A stretch of DNA of 7,183 nucleotides from Flavobacteriales bacterium (lineage in GTDB: Bacteria; Bacteroidota; Bacteroidia; Flavobacteriales; UA16): contig JAURKF010000091.1 of NCBI GenBank assembly GCA_030831885.1, forward strand, positions 1-7,183, written 5' to 3'. Of this stretch, positions 6,592 through 7,183 are shown piece by piece. Numbering within the stretch: the first letter of the stretch is position 1; each line of letters begins with the position of its first letter. The notes beneath the pieces are model-generated. The model did no database searches, had not been told where the DNA came from, and worked only from the letters and a program-made list of their open reading frames with translations. A program made the position numbers and the translations under genes.

Positions 6592-7183
6592 CCGACGATA
6601 TGGACATACAACCGGCAGAAAAACCATTGTGGAAAAGGTATTTCCTGCATATTTCCTATGACGGCACAAATTATCACGGATGGCAGCGGCAATTGAATGG
6701 TCATTCGGTGCAAGAAGAAATTGAAACCGCATTACGCAAATTATTGCGCCAGGAGAAAGTGGTTTCTGTAGGTTGTGGCCGCACAGATGCCGGCGTGCAT
6801 GCCCGTGATTTTTATCTGCATTTCAATGCAGAGAATCCGAATATCAACAAAGAAGAAATTCTATTCAAGTTGAACCTAATGCTCCCCAAAGACATCGGGT
6901 TATTTGGTATGTGGCAAGTTGACTATTTGACACATGCCCGCTTTGATGCAACAGAGCGCAGTTATGAATATCATATTCACCAGCGCCGTGATCCGTTTAT
7001 TCAGCGCTTCTCCACATTTTACCCATGGCCTCTCGATGTTACCAAAATGAACGAAGCCGCCGCGATACTTCTTCGCTACAAGGATTTTGCAGCATTTTGT
7101 AAAACGGGGGGTGGGCAGAAAACCACCTTGTGCGATCTGCGCAGGGCGCAATGGGAGCATGATGACTATAAGCTCATTTTTCA
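6588..7183 (+). CDS. truA: tRNA pseudouridine(38-40) synthase TruA, 3' end beyond the window
   Basis: The first 198 residues are present, out of an expected 250 or so. TruA converts uridines 38, 39 and 40 in the tRNA anticodon arm to pseudouridine. The start of the domain YFLHISYDGTNYHGWQRQ (18-35) is diagnostic. The catalytic aspartate is Asp67 in GRTDAGVHA (64-72). THARFDATERSYEYHI (115-130) and KDFAAFCKTGG (165-175) are further family signatures. The ATG at 6588 overlaps the helicase stop (ATGA), suggesting translational coupling. A second in-frame ATG at 6600 would still leave the conserved domain intact. The right edge cuts the C-terminal part. Confidence 0.96.
   Translation, partial: MTDDMDIQPAEKPLWKRYFLHISYDGTNYHGWQRQLNGHSVQEEIETALRKLLRQEKVVSVGCGRTDAGVHARDFYLHFNAENPNINKEEILFKLNLMLPKDIGLFGMWQVDYLTHARFDATERSYEYHIHQRRDPFIQRFSTFYPWPLDVTKMNEAAAILLRYKDFAAFCKTGGGQKTTLCDLRRAQWEHDDYKLIF

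Overview
The window looks like ordinary chromosomal DNA from a member of the Bacteroidota. The evidence is the gene content and style: an M23 peptidase of the Bacteroidota secreted type, a BshB1-type bacillithiol deacetylase, a DUF3822 gene (a family I know only from this phylum) directly upstream of rsmD and coaD, signal peptides ending in Ala-Gln, no strong Shine-Dalgarno sequences, and TAnnTTTG (-7 type) promoter motifs. The genus cannot be decided from the sequence alone.

Layout. Positions 1-853 (minus strand) hold the N-terminal 284 residues of a secreted M23/LytM cell-wall peptidase, cut by the left edge; it begins with TTG. A 169-base divergent spacer separates it from bshB1 on the plus strand (1023-1748). 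bshB1 converges with, and overlaps by four bases, a minus-strand run of four tightly packed genes read from right to left: DUF3822 (5082-4279), rsmD (4288-3755), coaD (3728-3264) and a secreted thioredoxin-fold protein (3277-1745). A short divergent spacer (5083-5151) then leads into a plus-strand pair, a compact RecD/Pif1-like SF1 helicase (5152-6591) and truA (6588 to the right edge), which overlap by ATGA.

How the genes relate. The minus-strand run mixes rRNA methylation (RsmD), coenzyme A synthesis (CoaD), a protein with a suspected actin-like fold (DUF3822) and an envelope protein. The right-hand pair deals with DNA unwinding and tRNA pseudouridylation. They are grouped by co-transcription rather than by a shared pathway. 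bshB1 stands alone here; no bshA or bshC is visible.

I found no mobile element, CRISPR array, tRNA, rRNA or new multi-gene system. The points most worth checking are the thioredoxin-fold protein whose two catalytic cysteines are both replaced by serine, the hairpin plus promoter-like arrangement in front of coaD, and the M23 gene whose only sensible start is TTG, lying just after a promoter-like motif.
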